This document shows positions 31,801-42,882 of a DNA stretch of 64,000 nt, piece by piece (within the stretch, counting starts at the first letter, position 1; every line of letters starts with the position of its first letter). Both the position numbers and the translations under genes were made by a program. The notes beneath the pieces are model-generated. The model searched no databases, was not told where the DNA came from, and saw only the letters and a program-made list of their open reading frames with translations. The stretch spans positions 125,115-189,114 of the forward strand of contig CAJNOI010000172.1 in NCBI GenBank assembly GCA_905250115.1. The letters run 5' to 3'. This DNA comes from Adineta steineri. Lineage: Eukaryota; Rotifera; Eurotatoria; Adinetida; Adinetidae.

Positions 31801-33333
31801 ACAAAATCTTCATATCTTCTAACAGAAAATATTCAGTGGAAATTATCCGGTGATTTATATTTTTATGTGGAAGACAATCGAGCAAATAATGCATTAAATG
31901 ATGCTATTCCTTGTCTTAAACTTGATTTTAAAAATCGAAATGATTTACATTTACATGACTTTTTAGAATTGTTCAATATCAAACAAATTAGAATGAATGA
32001 TTTAAATCTTGCTGATGAAAAATCTTCTCCTGCTGATTATTTTCGACGCAAATTAATTGAAATTTCACCTTTTCTAAAAAAATGGTTGAAGTATGAAGGT
32101 GTTTCAACAGATGTTATTTCTTTAATTGATCGAAAACTTCAACAAGAATATGATTTAATAGAATCGGATAATTTACAATTATTTTATCATAAGATATTTG
32201 TTCGAGAAACAACTGTCTACTTTGATAATAAACGTAAACAATTATATGTCAAGCGACCATGGGATAGTGAAACAACATTTATTGATCTTCCCAATAAATT
32301 ATGTCAATTATTGAATATACAAGGATTTGAAAAAAATATTCGATTTTTACTTAAAGGAACGATTGAAGAGATTAAAAAACATTTCAATTCAAATTCTATT
32401 GAAATACCAACCAAGAAAGATATTGTTATCTTAGAACCATTACTAAAAACAGGTAATTGAGAATGTATTTTTTAGTTATATCATCTGTTAATCTATTGAT
32501 AGATGTTCTACAACAACCGAAATTTTCTTTAATATCGGAATCCAAACCAAATACATCTGTTTTGCCTGTGAAAAATGTAAAATCTATAGAGACATCGATC
32601 ACTAATAACAACGATCATTTACTTGTTTTAACACCACAGTGTCAAGTTGTTCCACAACACTATCAAATTCCATTTTATGGTAAATATATGTTCATTAAAA
32701 CTATTGTGGAGCCAGAGAAAATTTCATAAGATTTTTCTAATCATAGATGCTTTTCCAGCACTACCTGTTCAACTATCCATCCAAAATATGAGACCACGAA
32801 AGGAAAACGGGGAAAGATTGTCAACATCTGTTTTGATTGGATCATCGGAAAATACAGTTGATGATATTGAATTTATTGATATATGCTCAATAACAGATTC
32901 AAGTTTAATGTCTTTTGCAAATCTGAACCATATAACTGGAGAGTGTGATGCATCAGATTTAGATACAGGACGTATCGGTGAAGAAATGGTGTATAAATAC
33001 TTGTTGAAGGAATATCGAGAACAATCGAATTCAGTGATTATCAAATGGTTAAATCAAAATAGAGAAACTCACTTACCATATGATATTCTGTTAAAGAAAA
33101 ATGGGAAAACTTATTATATTGAAGTCAAATCGACACGAGCATATAATCAACATATATTTCCATTATCAATTAATCAGATTGAAACTCTTCTACAACAGAG
33201 AGAAAACTATTTTATTTATCGAGTTTATATTGATGAGAAAAAAATTATCATATTAGATAATATTCGATGGCGCTTAATGCAAAAACAACAACTCGCTTGT
33301 CTTTTACAAATTTTAACAGTTCCATCGGAATAA
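28810..33333 (+). CDS. GHKL (sacsin/NOV-like) ATPase with C-terminal DUF3883 nuclease-like domain
   Basis: Seven exons: 28810-29035, 29090-29911, 29960-30183, 30230-31256, 31313-32452, 32476-32679 and 32747-33333, giving about 1,409 aa. The first two introns (54 and 48 nt) are multiples of three without stops. I removed them because they have good splice sites and the flanks then rejoin as HDGKIFDEKDL and REQIHTDSVWNQW, as the family does. The N-terminus is a GHKL ATPase with FIYELIQNADDA, IAHDG and GYKGLGFKAVF. The C-terminus carries the DUF3883 (NOV C-terminal) PD-(D/E)xK-like core, PYDILL then YYIEVKST. Relatives include plant NO VEIN and bacterial defence-island proteins. ATP-dependent chaperone or nuclease roles are inference. 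Confidence 0.8.
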
Positions 33334-33877
33334 ATTTGAACATATGTACAATTTGAGGGTATGGGTTTAAGTTCGTAATATCAACATGTAATATGAAATG
33401 CTTTATTTAATGTAGTTTTTCTTTTGTTGTTTTCTTATTAGTAAAAATAGTTTAGAGAATATCTCATTTTTTTTGAATTCAATTGTATTAAGTGATATCG
33501 AAATATGGATTTTTTCGGGTTTATTGTAAGTTAAATGAGCAAAGATTGAGTCAATGTGTGTGTACTAGAACGTAAGAATCAATATTTTTCATGGAAAGGT
33601 GTATCAAATGACATTTACTCTTTTAGAGTTGTGGTTACAAAATCAATGTGCAATAAAATTTAGATGTTTTCGACACTATCAAACAAATCAAAGGAAAAAC
33701 ATTCGTAACCAGCGTGAATTTCATATTTTTGTTGTTTTACATGAGTGAAAAATGTTATGCAATAGTAACACAGCGTTACTTATTTCTTCTCATATGTAAC
33801 TCCATCACATGTTCATGTTAGTTATTGTCATATGAGGACATTGATGAATTGTTTTTGTTGATTGAAAACACTCCCTA

Positions 33878-33888
33878 TATATATACAG
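33878..33888 (+). promoter_or_regulatory. TATA box of Cys-Gly gene copy B
   Basis: Reads tatatatatac, about 80 nt before the MPG start, matching the position in copy A. Confidence 0.5.
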
Positions 33889-33963
33889 ACTTATTCTCAT
33901 AGTTTCACAAACCAATTCTCATCTTACTCTAGTTTTATTCTACACTTCATTATTACTATTAAT

Positions 33964-34257
33964 ATGCCAGGCTGTGGTTGTGGATGCGGTTGTGGTTGCG
34001 GTTGCGGTTGCGGTTGTGGATGTGGTTGCGGCTGTGGTTCTGGTTGTGGCTGCGGTTCGTGCTGTGGTTCATGCTGTGATCCTTGCTGTTGCTCTTGTTG
34101 TGATTCTTGCTGTTGTGATCCATGCTGTTGTTCATGCTGCTGCGGCCCAAAATGTTGTGTCACTAAAACTGTGTGCTGCTGCAAACCATGTTGCAAAGTC
34201 ATCAGAAAGAAAACTGTCACCGTCAAAAGATCATGTGCCAAGGTTTGCTGTTGCTAA
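33964..34257 (+). CDS. Cysteine-rich Cys-Gly dipeptide repeat protein, copy B
   Basis: 97 codons beginning MPGCGCGCG, the same length as copy A at 13487-13780. The Cys-Gly run includes one Ser-Gly step. The central part has more SCCxSCCDPCC units, and the basic tail is identical in protein. In that tail seven codons differ between copies and all seven changes are synonymous, so both copies have been under protein-level selection. An upstream in-frame ATG at 33862 is not used in my call because it precedes the TATA run. Confidence 0.75.
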   Translation: MPGCGCGCGCGCGCGCGCGCGCGCGSGCGCGSCCGSCCDPCCCSCCDSCCCDPCCCSCCCGPKCCVTKTVCCCKPCCKVIRKKTVTVKRSCAKVCCC

Positions 34258-34786
34258 ATGAAGATTTTCGATCTTTTTCTATGAACTCATTCAATATCTA
34301 ACAACGTTAGAAAGAAGGTGTATTACATCATCTTCTTATTTTTCTTTGTTCATTTCTCTCACTCTCTTTTATTTTCATGGATATCTTCTGTAGGTTTATG
34401 TGCGTGTGCTTGAATAGAAACGTCATAAATAGCTAGTTTTTTTCAAAAATAAATTTAATTAGCGAACAAGGAAAATGTTTTTCTATTCTATAACACTTCG
34501 AGTCATTTCAACTAAAAATAGCTACTGAATTCAAAAAAATTCGAACTATGCACATAAATAAATCTAAAAACAGATCTAATTTTAACGTCATTCATTCTTT
34601 CAGCAACTATTGAGATGCGTCACAAAAAAGAACCTTTTTCATACACTAAATATAAAAATATATTAAATTCATCAAACATCGTTAGGTATCATGTATTTCT
34701 AATTTTCAATAAAACAATTGACAAGAAAAATCTGCCATAGGTTAAATTATATATTTTTCGTTTAGTAATTGAATTAAAAGAAAAAA

Positions 34787-36405
34787 TTAAGTTTCAGAAT
34801 TTGTCGAAGATTTCAATTCATTATCTGTTGTAACATTAGTACGAGGACCTTTAAACCAATGTCGAGCAGAGAATATATAAACAAATGAAGAGACTAATAA
34901 TATGGTCCCGAAGCCAACTGAAGAATAATTCATATTAGTAGCTGTCACTGGATGTTCAGGAGGTAGAACAAATAGAACTACGATTAAACATATCCATAAA
35001 AGAGCAATAACATTAAGATATGATGAACATCGGCCGAGATGAAAAGGACCATGAGAAAATGCAATAGGAGAGAGTAGTTTACAGAGTATTGGTAGACTAT
35101 AAGCAACATAAATGCAGATAGTACAGAAACTAGTTATAGCAGTATATGCTGTTGAATTAACCAGATAAGGAAGACCGAAAAGAAAACCAATTAAACAAGC
35201 CAGCCAAACACCATTAAGTGGACATGCAAGACGAGGATGAATCTTTTGCCAAACATGACTCCATGGCTAGAATTAAATACAAGAAAAATATAAATCAATC
35301 ACTCGAATTATTCTATTTACTAAAGCATTATCTCGACTAAATCCATAAATCATTCGTGAAGTTGCTGTTACTGTTAAAAGACCACAAAGCCAACAAGTTA
35401 TTAATAGAATACACATTAATACAAGTGTCCATGATCGACCAAAATTATCCAATAAAATTTGTGTTACTGCAAATCCTGTTTCACTTTTTACTGTTGATTC
35501 ATAATTACGTACACCTGTTATAAGTGAAATAAGAAAGAACCAACCCAGGAAAACTGATCCAACAAGAGCACTTATCATTCCCCATGGACCTGCAATATCA
35601 GCCCGTTTTGTTTCTTCACACATATGTGCAGCAGAATCATAACCAGCTAAACAATATTGAGCTTGTAAAAGACCAATTAAAACGACATAAATCTTTTTTT
35701 TTTGAAAAATAAAAATTTTATATTGTTTTAATCGTAAAATAATTTACTTACTGAACTTGTCCATCCTGTTCGATTCACAAAAGTTGTAAAGACAAATCCT
35801 CCTGTATGATGTTCACCTTTTCCCACAGCTAACAGAGCAATAGCGATAATAACGGGTGCAAATAATTGCCACCAAGTAGATACATAAGTTATCCAAAGTA
35901 AAACACGAGGACCAAGAGAATTACATATACCATGACTAATAATAAGACCTAAATGGATTAAAACAATATGCCATGGTTGAGGTGACCAATTACCAACACC
36001 AACTGAAATAACACTTCCAACAAGCATTGCAAGACCAAAATCAACAGATGCTACTGCGGTAAATTGTCCCATTAAATTAAACCATCCAGTAAACCAACTA
36101 ACCATTGGTTTATATTGAGTAGGCACGAGGTGAGCAGCCCAAAAATAAAGACCACCTGCAGTTGGATAAGCTGAACAAATTTCTGCCATACTAAGACCCA
36201 CACATATAGTAAATAGAGCAACAACAATCCATCCATAAACCATAACAACAGGACCGCCAGTATTCAATCCATAAGCAAAAAGAGATGTTATACCTGATGT
36301 TATACTAACTACTGATAAAGTCATTCCATAATTTGTTAAACGACTTAAACTACGAGTTAATTCTTGTTTATATCCAAGACTTTCCAAACGATTTGCATCA
36401 TCCAT
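34787..36405 (-). CDS. APC-superfamily amino acid/GABA/choline permease, fungal type
   Basis: Three phase-0 exons: 35752-36405, 35303-35692 and 34787-35266, giving 507 aa. About 12 membrane spans are visible. Diagnostic segments: LGYKQEL and FAYGLNTGGP near the N-terminus, MAEICSAYPTAGGLYFWAA, YDSAAHMCEET with the family Glu before span 7, and PWSHVWQKIHPR at the start of the third exon. This pattern belongs to the amino acid/choline transporter family (TC 2.A.3.4) of fungi, plants and bacteria. The family is not usual in animals, so horizontal acquisition is plausible (inference). Substrate cannot be set. It lies next to an NCS1 transporter on the same strand. Confidence 0.8.
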
Positions 36406-36419
36406 TTTAGATCTTCGAA

Positions 36420-37640
36420 ATTAAACAAAAATAAAAAAAATATAACATCCTTCATCAGTATATAGAACTAAGATTAAAACTATAATTTTACCTTTAATAT
36501 ATTTAATATACCAACAATTTTATTTTTATTTAAAAAAAAATATACATCAATAAATATTAATAGACGCAGTATGTATATATATATATAGTATCTAAATGGA
36601 GAAAAAGAATCACATGTTATATTACTTGACGAGTCACATTATTTGATACATTGATGCATGACGAAGTATAATAGCCAAGGACAAAAATATAACTTTTTTT
36701 ACCTTATGATAGTCAATTTTTTATATAGTGAAATTATTTTATACACAATAGAGCGATTTATGTTTTAAAACATCATAGAAAAGAATAAAGTTTCTTTTGA
36801 AGTATATTATCTTGTACCATTTGTTACTAAAATTTCTTTGTCTAAAATCAAACAAAATCAAAAAATAGTTATATATGTATATTTTAAAACAATGAATGAC
36901 CGTCACGGTTGATTTCCGTTCTATTCTCTTTCTCTTGATGATTCATACGGATGAAACAAACACTAGTCATTTTTAATATTGCTCATTGACCTTCTTTACT
37001 CGTATTATTAATATATCTAAATAATTTTTTTATTGCTTTCTTGCAATTCATTGTATATGAACTGTAGAAAATTAACTCGATAAAAGAAATTTGAACTGTT
37101 TACTATGTAAGAAAAATCTATTATGTAGATAATTTTTGATTGTTATGTGACAGAATGACAAGAAATCATATACTACTGAATAATGTTTTTTTATAAATGA
37201 TTGTTTTAACAAACATAAATTGTGTGAATATCAATAATAGAATAAAAATTTAATTTTTAAAATTAATTATATCGAAAAAATGATTGAACACAAAAAGACT
37301 TCAAGTATTAGTTATGCATTTATTATTTAGAGTAATATCACACTTAGAAAAAATTGCAAATCGGAACATAAGTGAGGATTAATCTTTTCTTTATCCGCAT
37401 CCATATGCACACCCACCTACACTCTTAACTTCATCTATTTGATCTGATATTGAATATAGATTTTCATTCGTTATATTATTTTAACCGTGGTCGAGAAGAT
37501 CTACAAAGAAAAAAACAACTATGATTCTCAGAAAACGAGATTTAACAACCAAAAAAAACAAAGAAAACTACCTATTTACGCCTAACAATATGTCAAAAAA
37601 AAGATTGTTTGTGTTCATCATGTAAAACCGTCATCCAAAT
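36420..37640. other. Intergenic between two transporter genes
   Basis: AT-rich with no exon seen. One telomere-like C-rich arm lies at 37398-37425. Confidence 0.4.
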
Positions 37641-37648
37641 TTCTAATC

Positions 37649-39392
37649 TTATAATTTAATATCATCATTCTGTTCTTTTTTATTGATGGTTATAGTATCA
37701 AGTATGATTTCTTTATCGTCGTCATCAATAATTTCACTTGGCCATTTTTGACCACATGCTGGCACTGGACTTATTTTGCATAATACGTAGTATAATAGTG
37801 CAGAAGCAATAAATCCAAGATAGAAATTTAAATGATACATATTATGTGCTGCAATTGAAATATTCGCGCCTAGTTCACCAGCAAATCCGACTACATTAAC
37901 AAGAATTCCTGCAATATATGCAACGTATGCTCGCCAATTCACACCTAATGTATAATAATAGATGCCTTGTTTTGATCCTGAATAGAGTTCGTTAATATTA
38001 AGATAACCTTTTCGTACAAAATAATAGTCGGATATCATAACACCAACAACCGATGAAAGAAAAGTAGAGTATGCAGATAAATAACTTGTAAATGTTGAAG
38101 AACTGGCAAGAAGATTCCAAGGACAAATAATTAAACCAACTACAGCACAGATATAACCAGATCGTCTAATGTTGAGAAATTTCGGTAAAAGTGCTGTTAA
38201 ATCAGATCCAGCTGATACAGAATTTGCTGCAATATTAACACCTAGTTGAGCTAGTGCAAATGCTAATGAGATAAAGAAGACACCAATACGTGTTCCAATT
38301 GATGGTTGAGAGTCGAGAAATTCACCTAAAAGCTCTAGTGGATTCCAAATAGGTTGACCAAAGATTACATTCGACGATGAACCGACGATTATGCCGATGA
38401 AACATGTAATTGAAAAACCAATCGGAATGGTAAGTAATTGTGGCCAAATAACAGCTGATGGACGTGTAGCAAAACGAGTATAATCTGGATTATTAACTAT
38501 GAGTGTAGCAAAATTTGAAATACAACTCATAATTCCACTCATCCATGCCCAAGCATGAAGACTACCTATTCAAGAAAATATTCAATCAAATATAAAAGTC
38601 AAAAAAACATTTTCTAGAGTATAGAATCAATGAGATATGAAATAATTTGATACCTTAGACGAGGATATATCTACTGAAAAAAATTCATGTATGCTTACCT
38701 TTGAGTGTACCAGGTTGATGAATAACAGGACCAAGACCTTTTGCTTTTACTAAGGTCCAAATAAAGAATACTACGGCTGCAATAGGTACAACAACCGATT
38801 TAACAGTAAAGAGAATTCTTATTTTTTGTACAGGAAACCAGATGGCGATCAATGAAAGTGTCCAAAAAATAATGAAACCAATGAAATCTCGTGTATTCGT
38901 ACCAAATGACGCCGGTAGAGTATTCGATAATGTTCCATATGAAGGGCAAATAGATCGTAAGATGAGTACAACACATTCTCCGCCTAACCATGCTTGAACA
39001 CCATACCAGATACATGCCATAAAACTTCGATTAAAAACAGGCCATAATGATCCAAATAAGCCAAAAGAAGATCGACTAACAATTGGAAATGAGATATGAT
39101 ATGTTGCACCAATTCTTCCAGATAAACAAATGAAAACAGCCGAAAATGTATAACCAATCCAAGCGCAGAGCCATGCTTCCCACCAAGCTAAACCGCCAAT
39201 AACCATAGTTGAAATAATCATCCATGTATTAACATTAATCGAATCAGCTAGCCAAAATGCAACAAAATTCCATGGTCCCCATAGACGTCGTTTACGTTCA
39301 ACTGGGTTCAGATCTTCATTTTTTAGAAATGCTTCACGTCCAGATAAACCTTCAACTAAATCATCCGCATAAAGCCAACTGGGTAATTTCAT
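37649..39392 (-). CDS. NCS1 nucleobase/allantoin:cation symporter, fungal FUR type
   Basis: Two exons: 38699-39392 and 37649-38565, joined in phase 1, giving 536 aa. Family marks: N-terminal [17 protein letters not shown], span 1 [30 protein letters not shown], the span 3 [10 protein letters not shown] motif, [22 protein letters not shown], and C-terminal [17 protein letters not shown]. These are typical of the fungal Fur4/Dal4 branch that imports uracil, uridine or allantoin with protons. Animals generally lack NCS1, so acquisition from a fungus or another non-animal donor is plausible. The charged C-terminal tail is acidic and short. Exact substrate unknown. Confidence 0.82.
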
Positions 39393-39399
39393 ATTTATC

Positions 39400-40950
39400 T
39401 ATTGACAAAAGAGAAAATATGTCTATTCTTGCATGTCGATTTTATAATAATCGTCGCGTCATATAATTAATATAGTACACAAAATAAAATATACTATAAA
39501 AGAGAGGGTGCGAGTGAGTGGTCACTTTACTCATATGATAACAGGGATGAAAGAAATCTTCAGAAATGATGAGATCATTTTTATAATACCTTACTAACGA
39601 TACCTCACGGATGAAAAGTAAACAAAGAAACAGTCTATTTGAACATAAAGAAAAGGTAAAAGAATAAAACTATGTACGTACCTGTGAATAATTGATATTT
39701 TTAACAGAAAAAAAATCAACTATATATACTGTGAACAGTGGCAGAAATTGTGTAGTAAATGTATGCATACCAGTGGACATCCCTCCTCTCACATCATTAA
39801 ATATTATATTCATAAAATAATACATTCGACTGTTCGTCATTTTTTTGGACATACTTTTTATCGTTAATTATAATCAGAGTTTAGATGTGTGAAAGTAAAG
39901 GATGTGAATATGCTTCAATTGTAACTTGGTTTTGCTAGAATTAAATTCACTATCGACTTCATACAATATGATACGATTATACATAACTTCTTCTTTCTTA
40001 TACTATGAAAATATTTCTTTTTAACAAAACAATTAAGCTTTGTATTACACCCTTTTCTACTCATAAAAAGAAGAAGAAGAAGAAAAGTAACTTGTATAAT
40101 GAATGTTAAAATTGACGATCGATCTTGTTTATTTCCTGCATGAAAGATAATTATATTCTTAGATATTTACTGGATATTATCTTCTGCTTTTTGTATTCAT
40201 GACTTAACAAAATAATAAATAGATATTTGAAGAACTTTTTTAAATGAATTTTGTTGATTTGATCAATGATTTAATTATATTCATTGAAAATAAGAAAACT
40301 ATTAAAGATTATATTTATTGTTCAATGAAATTTGATACTTTATTTTGACTTTAATCACGTTTGAAACTTTAATACAAGTTTTCAGCAAAATTATTTTCTA
40401 TATTGTTGTCATCTCTTTTATTTAGGAAAAAATGTATTTTTAAATAAACTTCATTATTAAATCGTTAATTAGATCTAAACAATAAAAATCAGAATTATCA
40501 ATGAAAAATCTTCTTTAGAAATGTATTATTGTTACGTATCTATGTAATGTTTGTTTATAAAGAGAAGAGATATGAGTGGAAGTTTGGATGAATGTACTAT
40601 ATCAATCTTTCACCTATTCGCGCTCATCTGTTAATAACACATTATTTATCGCTAGAGGGTGTGGGTCTGGATGGGATGTGGGCTGAGTGATTATAGGCAT
40701 GAGTATCCACACTCACCCTCTATAAGTTTATAGGAATAGATATTCTTTAAATCATCAACAGTGTAAAATTTGAAAGTTGAAATCAATTTTCGGATCTTAC
40801 ATAGCTGGACCATCTATATATGATTTATAAATTATGTATAACTGTAAGTATATCCTTTTTCTATTATTAACATGAAAGGACAAGTAGTTCTTCATCTATT
40901 TTCGAATTTATGGTATACATAAAGGCTATTTTATTCTCATTTTTTTAATT
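39400..40950. other. Intergenic with one telomere-like hairpin
   Basis: No gene seen. A hairpin is at 40653-40722 and a lone GT-rich arm at 39505-39520. Confidence 0.4.
40653..40722. repeat. Telomere-like imperfect hairpin
   Basis: Left arm agagggtgtgggtctgga, right arm tccacactcaccctct. Confidence 0.65.
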
Positions 40951-40957
40951 TAATAAA

Positions 40958-41287
40958 TACTGGAATTGGTTAGAAAATAGTTTCTTTTTCGAATATTCAT
41001 GCTCAACAATGATATAATGAAGAATTGCCTCGAAATTTAAATGGTTTTATAAATGATAAAATAAATCGAATGATTGGATAGGCAATAATAAGATGATTAC
41101 GCATTAAATCACAACCATGTCAAATTAAACAAAATCTTTTCTCCACATGTGAAGAAAAACATTCATTTGAACCTTTCATTTAGGGAAATTTGTAAGATAT
41201 AGTTCTGGTGGTTATGTATATGAATTTCGAGGACGATTACTTGATCTTCAAAGTAATTTATCTAAACTTCATCAATTAAAATGGATT
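40958..41287 (+). pseudogene. Decayed polycystin-family channel fragment, cut by the gap
   Basis: Adjacent + strand frames read WNWLENSF, then after a one-base shift NIHAQQ, a stop, YNEELPRNLNGFINDK, a stop, and LRIKSQPC, and later VRYSSGGYVYEFRGRLLDL and HQLKWI. That order follows the extracellular TOP domain of polycystin (PKD) channels. At least three in-frame stops (two at expected Trp positions, TGG to TGA and TGG to TAG) and frame changes show it is dead. It runs into the N gap at 41288. Confidence 0.65.
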
Positions 41288-41387
41288 NNNNNNNNNNNNN
41301 NNNNNNNNNNNNNNNNNNNNNNNNNNNNNNNNNNNNNNNNNNNNNNNNNNNNNNNNNNNNNNNNNNNNNNNNNNNNNNNNNNNNNNN
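41288..41387. other. Assembly gap (100 N)
   Basis: Exactly 100 unknown bases, the usual size for a gap of undetermined length. Joins across it should not be trusted. Confidence 0.95.
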
Positions 41388-41677
41388 ATAAGTACATTAT
41401 CGAAATGATGTGCACCACCGCTATGATCGAAATGTGAATGAGTACAAACAACAATACATTCACGATTAGCATCTAATAATTCAAGTTTTTCCAAATGTTG
41501 TTTCAAATTACAAACACCGAGACCAGTATCAATAACAACATCTCGATTTGTTCCACGTATAAGCCAACTATTCGGACGATTACCAAGATAATAATAATCT
41601 TCTGTTGTTAAATATAAATCAGATTCAATCTTTTTTGTATTAAACCATGATGGATGTTCTACTCTATTATAATTCAT
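41388..41677 (-). CDS. Metallo-beta-lactamase-fold hydrolase, 3' part missing in gap
   Basis: About 97 codons from MNYNRVEHPS to the gap. The start is placed at the first ATG; the frame is open further upstream only without an ATG. The N-terminal half of the fold is present: NSWLIRG, VVIDTGLG, and the metal-binding THSHFDHSGG motif (HxHxDH). This is the family signature for glyoxalase II-like and other zinc hydrolases. The C-terminal half and the remaining metal ligands would lie inside or beyond the gap, so substrate class cannot be inferred. Confidence 0.7.
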
Positions 41678-41699
41678 TTCACAGATAATCACACTTCTG

Positions 41700-42835
41700 T
41701 TAAGTGCGTACTATGTTGTTGTATCTAGAAAATATATTTTGAAACTGAAAAATACTCAATTTGGTTAGAAACTAAGGCTGCTACTTTATCTTTGTTTTAC
41801 TTTATAATAAAGAATAAAGTAAAGATAAGGTAACACCCCTATTAGAAACATCGTGTTCATATATATACACCTATATGTAATAGCGAATGACAAGTTAATA
41901 CATCTCTAATATGGCGTATGAGACTGTTTGAAACTATGACTTACTGAGAAATTTGATAAAATTCACAGAAACAACATCACAACAAACACATATTCAGTTG
42001 CATTATGCACATAATCCAATCAGATGATGCTTCGCAACCTCTCCACGCAGCCATCTGAAAATAAATATGTAGCGCTGTCAATGTACAAAAAGAATTTTTC
42101 ATTTTAAGTGCTTATTATAATTCTAACAGAGACTTAATTTTAATTAGAGATTTTTTTTTTTAATATTTTCTCTATTATCCCTATGAACTGAGGTTGACAA
42201 TTGCTTGTTAAGATGAAAGGAAGCAAAACAGAACAATAACTAAGGTAGTAAGAAATCAATATTTAAAAAAAGAAAATCACTCGTATCAAGCAGCGACATC
42301 TTTTAAAGTAAAAAAAGAAAGAAAAAAAGAAATAATGTGTTGACTTTGGTGATGAATGAAAAAATGCATGTATGTTTATGAAACTTATAACAAATATATT
42401 TATATAAAAAATTACATAGGAGAGGTAGCATATTTATAATACCCATATTACTGATATTGTTTATTTAAAAAGTTAATTACTTCAATTTTCGCGTGTCTTA
42501 CCCTCTTTGCTAATCTATTTAGAAATTTACTATTTTTACGCATATTCATTGAGCTGTACCCATTCTTTTCGGGATATCTAGATACCAGATATGAAACGAA
42601 ACTTAAATGATATTTATGCACTTCCGCTGATCTTTCAATGTATATGTAAAATTTTAATCAGTATCTATACAAATAGCCATTGACTGTGTATTATTTCACT
42701 AGTAATAGGATTCGTTTTTCTAATCGTCTTTCTGATGTAAAACCAGATTGTTTATCAATGAAAATTTCCATTTAATTATACGCATATATATTATTCTCTG
42801 TCGACACATTTTCCATCTTGTTCGATTAAATTTTT
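41700..42835. other. Intergenic, no gene seen
   Basis: AT-rich spacer between the gap-interrupted hydrolase and the F-box gene. A short palindrome-like run lies near 41790-41830 (ctttattataaagaataaag), probably chance. Confidence 0.4.
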
Positions 42836-42882
42836 TTTTAGAGTAGCTGTGACCATATAACGCTACATTACTACATTGTTCA

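Larger units (their letters stand above)
33550..34510 (+). repeat. Inverted duplicate segment, copy B (partner 13140-14245)
   Basis: Both gene and flanks match the reverse complement of the other segment. Spacer lengths differ slightly and the Cys-Gly repeat region differs in unit number and composition. Confidence 0.8.
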
